Assembly: GCA_002310075.1 (NCBI GenBank)
Contig: DBXU01000095.1
Coordinates: 6,805-15,948, forward strand
DNA length: 9,144 nucleotides
Origin: Bacteroidales bacterium UBA1204
GTDB lineage: Bacteria; Bacteroidota; Bacteroidia; Bacteroidales; F082
Reading direction: 5' to 3'
In this document: one piece after another, positions 6,890-9,144 of the stretch
Layout: the number at the start of each line of letters is the position of its first letter
How positions within the stretch are numbered: position 1 is the stretch's first letter
Notes under the pieces: generated by a model
The model's database searches: none
Told to the model about the DNA's origin: nothing
Seen by the model: the letters and a program-made list of their open reading frames with translations, nothing else
Program-made: the position numbers and the translations under genes

Positions 6890-6900
6890 TTTGCGGCAAA
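6890..6900. promoter_or_regulatory. 11-bp palindrome between the divergent GH109 and kinase promoters
   Basis: TTTGCGGCAAA is a perfect 5-1-5 palindrome lying between the two outward-facing -7 boxes, 7 bp from the kinase box and 4 bp from the GH109 box. That position would let one bound protein affect both genes. It is short and may be coincidental. No regulator gene is adjacent. Confidence 0.35.
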
Positions 6901-6904
6901 TGCC

Positions 6905-6912
6905 TATTTTTG
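6905..6912 (+). promoter_or_regulatory. -7 box (TATTTTTG) of the GH109 gene
   Basis: TATTTTTG matches TAnnTTTG and ends 23 nt before the ATG at 6936. The nine bases CCTATTTTT (6903-6911) recur at 6927-6935 directly before the ATG, a 24-bp direct repeat without the final TTTG. No -33 element at the standard distance is clear. Confidence 0.6.
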
Positions 6913-6935
6913 TCCTCAAAATTAATCCTATTTTT

Positions 6936-8354
6936 ATGAAAAACAGAATTCAACAACTCCTCCTTGGCCTTGTTCTGCTTGCCATGGCCACCGCCTGTAA
7001 CGAAAAAAAGGAAACCGAAGTCTGCAAGGGCAACTATCGCATTGTTGACAATACCATTGTTTTTGACGAGCCACAGCGCATCGAAGGGCAAAAGAGTGTC
7101 CTACAGTTCACCGTCGACCCCATCGAAAACGTCCGCATCGGCTTCATCGGCCTTGGCATGCGCGGCTATGATGCCGTGGATCGCATCACCTACATTGATG
7201 GCGTGACCGTCGTCGCCTTGTGCGACATCGAGCCCGACCGCGTCGAAGCCGTGCAGACCAACATCCTTGAAGGCAGAGGACTACCTCGTGCCGAAGCCTA
7301 TACTGGCCGCGAAGCATGGAAGGAACTCTGCGAGCGCGACGACATCGACCTTGTATACATCTGCACCAATTGGCAGACCCACGTCCCGATGGCGGTCTAC
7401 GCTATGCAACAAGGCAAACACGTGGCAGTTGAAGTACCTGCTGCCACCTCCATCGAGGAATGCTGGCAACTCGTCGACGTGGCCGAACAAACGCAGCGCC
7501 ACTGCATGATGCTCGAAAACTGCTGCTACGATTTCTTCGAGCTGACCGCCCTCAACATGGCACAGCAAGGCATGTTCGGCGAGCTCATCCACGGTGAAGG
7601 TGCCTACATCCACAACCTCGAGCCCTATTGGCACGAATACTACGAAAACTGGCGCCTCGACTTCAACCAAAGCCACTCGGGTGACGTCTATCCCACCCAC
7701 GGCCTCGGTCCCCTCTGCCAAGCTTTCAACATTCACCGTGGCGACCGTATGAAGACTCTAGTCAGCATGAGTACGCCTTCATACAAAGGCAAGAAAGTCG
7801 CTCAAGAAATGATGGGCACCGAAGAATTCGCCAACGGCGATATGACTACCACCATGATCCAGACCGAAAAGGGCAAGACCCTGCTCATCGAGCACGATGT
7901 TTACACCTATCGTCCTTACAACCGTCTGTATCAGCTCACCGGCACTGAAGGCTTCGCCAACAAATATCCCAGCGAGGGCTTTACGGTCTTGGAAGACAAG
8001 CTGCCCGCCGGCTTCCTCGCTGATGGACAGCACCTCAACCCACACGGTTTCGTGCCCGCTGAAGTGCGTGATAAGATCTTGAAGGATTACCTCCACCCCA
8101 TCGCCGTGGAGATCGAAGAGAAAGCCAAAGAAGTGGGTGGCCACGGCGGCATGGACTTCGTCATGGACTACCGCCTCATCTATTGCCTACACAACGGTCT
8201 TCCGCTCGACCAAGATGTCTATGACGCCGCTGAATGGTCATGCCTCGGCGAGCTGACAGCAGCATCCATTGCCAACGGTGGCATGCCTGTACAGATGCCT
8301 GACTTCACCCGCGGTGACTGGGATAAGGTTCAAGGCTACAAGCACGCTGAATAA
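6936..8354 (+). CDS. GH109 alpha-N-acetylgalactosaminidase, lipoprotein (Gfo/Idh/MocA fold)
   Basis: A glycosidase that uses a tightly bound NAD+ in a redox-assisted mechanism to remove alpha-linked GalNAc, as from blood-group-A antigens and mucin O-glycans. Length is 472 residues. MKNR plus a hydrophobic run and ATAC gives a lipoprotein signal with the lipid-bearing cysteine at C21; the acidic/basic NEKKETE after it would suit an outer-membrane, possibly surface, protein. VRIGFIGLGMRG (66-77) is the Rossmann NAD-binding loop, with D97 after its second strand for the ribose. TNWQTH (144-149) and EVP (166-168) are conserved Gfo/Idh segments. IHNLEPYW (225-232) and GDVYPTHGLGP (249-259) carry GH109 signatures, with Y252 and H255 spaced like the catalytic Tyr/His pair. 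GGHGGMD (401-407) is also typical. The frame opens at a TTG at 6891, but that extension would include the -7 box and would place 15 residues before the signal. It is divergent from the NahK-like kinase. A plain oxidoreductase of the same fold is the less likely alternative. Confidence 0.9.
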   Translation: MKNRIQQLLLGLVLLAMATACNEKKETEVCKGNYRIVDNTIVFDEPQRIEGQKSVLQFTVDPIENVRIGFIGLGMRGYDAVDRITYIDGVTVVALCDIEPDRVEAVQTNILEGRGLPRAEAYTGREAWKELCERDDIDLVYICTNWQTHVPMAVYAMQQGKHVAVEVPAATSIEECWQLVDVAEQTQRHCMMLENCCYDFFELTALNMAQQGMFGELIHGEGAYIHNLEPYWHEYYENWRLDFNQSHSGDVYPTHGLGPLCQAFNIHRGDRMKTLVSMSTPSYKGKKVAQEMMGTEEFANGDMTTTMIQTEKGKTLLIEHDVYTYRPYNRLYQLTGTEGFANKYPSEGFTVLEDKLPAGFLADGQHLNPHGFVPAEVRDKILKDYLHPIAVEIEEKAKEVGGHGGMDFVMDYRLIYCLHNGLPLDQDVYDAAEWSCLGELTAASIANGGMPVQMPDFTRGDWDKVQGYKHAE

Positions 8355-8371
8355 GCTTTTCTCCATTTCAT

Positions 8372-8406
8372 AAAAAAAGAGGCGCTATACGTAGCGCCTC
8401 TTTTTT
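8372..8406. terminator. Bidirectional intrinsic terminator between GH109 and DPP III genes
   Basis: A perfect 9-bp stem, GAGGCGCTA (8379-8387) and TAGCGCCTC (8392-8400), closes a TACG loop. Seven A precede it and six T follow. It lies 17 bp after the GH109 stop and 18 bp before the stop of the opposing peptidase gene, so it can end both transcripts. Confidence 0.94.
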
Positions 8407-8424
8407 ATACCTCCATCTTCAGGT

Positions 8425-9144
8425 TTAATGGTTAGCCTTCAGGAAGCTGTATTCCTTCCCATATTTCAGGTGCTGTGCAACGAAATCAGAGGGGTATTCG
8501 AGTTTGTAGTCGACCACCTCGCCATTCTCGACAACAGGAACAATTTCAGGGTTGATGAAACCACCATATGGCTTCAGTCCCAAGGCGTCATAACGCTCCT
8601 TGACTTCCTTGTGGATCTCGGGGTCAACCTTCACGGCATACTTTTCCACGATGGCTTTACCGGCAGCATAGTCACCTTCGCTCTTGATGCGCTGGATCTC
8701 GGCCAGCAGCACGCCAAACAAACCGCGTAATGCCTCAAAGTCGTTGATGACATAGTAGGTTTTGCCGTTTTCCACCTTCTTCTCGATAACGTTGGCTTCT
8801 TTGCCGTGCTCGTAGCACCACTCAGAAATGAGTTTCCGATTCTGCATGTGTGCCTCGGTAACATCCTTGCCCAGCTCCACTCTCGCCAGCTGCGACATCA
8901 TGCCGTTGCGGATATAAGAGCAATACTCGGCCTTATATGCTTCAGCGTCAGGCATCACGCCCAGCTCCACCATCTTAGGATCGGCCAGATAATATAGGCC
9001 AAAGAGGTCGGCTCTAGCTTCTTCTAGTGTCGAGCTGAACTCCTTCAAGGCGCCAGGCTGCGTGCCAGGCAAAAGCTTGCCCGAGCCATGACCCAAGCAC
9101 TCGTGCAGGTTGGTGTGAACCACATCGGCATCGGAGCCGTATTT
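8425..9144 (-). CDS. Dipeptidyl peptidase III (M49 zinc metallopeptidase), C-terminal part (truncated by right window edge)
   Basis: A zinc exopeptidase that removes dipeptides from the N-terminus of short peptides. The reading frame is open to base 9144, so the start is outside the window; 239 residues are visible. Bacteroides DPP III is about 675 residues, so close to two thirds is missing. HECLGH (fragment residues 14-19, bases 9088-9105) is the M49 HExxGH zinc motif, with two histidine ligands and the catalytic glutamate. EEARAD (41-46) supplies the third ligand glutamate, 22 residues after the second histidine. The spacing H-E-C-L-G-H, with one residue more than the usual HExxH, is the mark of M49. 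The C-terminal part continues to KANH and TAA, close to the shared terminator. Localisation cannot be judged without the N-terminus. Confidence 0.93.
   Translation of the reverse strand, partial: KYGSDADVVHTNLHECLGHGSGKLLPGTQPGALKEFSSTLEEARADLFGLYYLADPKMVELGVMPDAEAYKAEYCSYIRNGMMSQLARVELGKDVTEAHMQNRKLISEWCYEHGKEANVIEKKVENGKTYYVINDFEALRGLFGVLLAEIQRIKSEGDYAAGKAIVEKYAVKVDPEIHKEVKERYDALGLKPYGGFINPEIVPVVENGEVVDYKLEYPSDFVAQHLKYGKEYSFLKANH

Noticed and set aside
6891..6935. Upstream TTG start adding 15 residues to GH109
   Set aside because: It contains the -7 box and would push the lipoprotein signal peptide away from the N-terminus.
6223..6939. 238-codon plus-strand frame opposite the kinase gene, ending at the GH109 start
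   Set aside because: It overlaps a full-length kinase with intact catalytic motifs, and it ends in low-complexity sequence from the promoter region.
6936..8354. Reading the GH109 protein as an NAD-dependent dehydrogenase
   Set aside because: The Rossmann fold is real, but the lipoprotein signal and the GDVYPTHGLGP and GGHGGMD motifs point to the glycosidase family, which keeps NAD as a bound cofactor.

Overview
This 9.1-kb window looks like ordinary chromosome from a member of the Bacteroidales, in the Bacteroides/Prevotella range. That placement rests on three things: Bacteroidetes-type -7 boxes (TAnnTTTG) upstream of every gene whose start is visible, no clear Shine-Dalgarno sequences, and proteins typical of the phylum (a GH109 lipoprotein, a DUF5106-like thioredoxin protein, and a DPP III with HECLGH). 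There are eight genes, two of them cut by the window edges. I see no tRNA, rRNA, CRISPR array, transposase or phage gene, and no gene-free stretch over 100 bases.

Layout. Positions 1-1116 (+) hold the C-terminal part of biosynthetic arginine decarboxylase (speA). It converges on a long-chain acyl-CoA synthetase (1149-2918, -), and a bidirectional hairpin terminator separates them. Two more minus-strand genes lie upstream of the synthetase: a ten-helix EamA/DMT transporter (3015-3920) and a secreted endonuclease/exonuclease/phosphatase-fold protein (3964-5031). Each of these three has its own -7 box, so they need not form one operon. A 50-bp divergent promoter region then leads into a secreted thioredoxin-fold protein with a CDLC motif (5082-5825, +). 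The end of that gene overlaps by 50 bp the end of a convergent sugar kinase of the NahK/phosphotransferase family (5776-6858, -). A 77-bp divergent promoter region separates the kinase from a GH109 alpha-N-acetylgalactosaminidase lipoprotein (6936-8354, +). A second bidirectional terminator follows, and then the C-terminal third of a dipeptidyl peptidase III (M49), which runs off the right edge (8425-9144, -).

How the genes fit together. The clearest functional pairing is the divergent GH109 / NahK-like kinase pair. The first would release alpha-linked GalNAc outside the cytoplasm (mucin O-glycans, blood-group-A type ends). The second would trap the free N-acetylhexosamine as a 1-phosphate in the cytoplasm. 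The other genes (polyamine synthesis, fatty-acid activation, drug/metabolite export, an EEP hydrolase, a peptidase) look like unrelated housekeeping neighbours.

I did not find a clearly new biological system. The points most worth a second look are a 24-bp REP-like dispersed-repeat sequence read in frame inside the EEP gene (peptide VPELVEGP), the GalNAc release/kinase divergon, inverted repeats placed on promoters, an apparently leaderless gene, and the convergent coding overlap.
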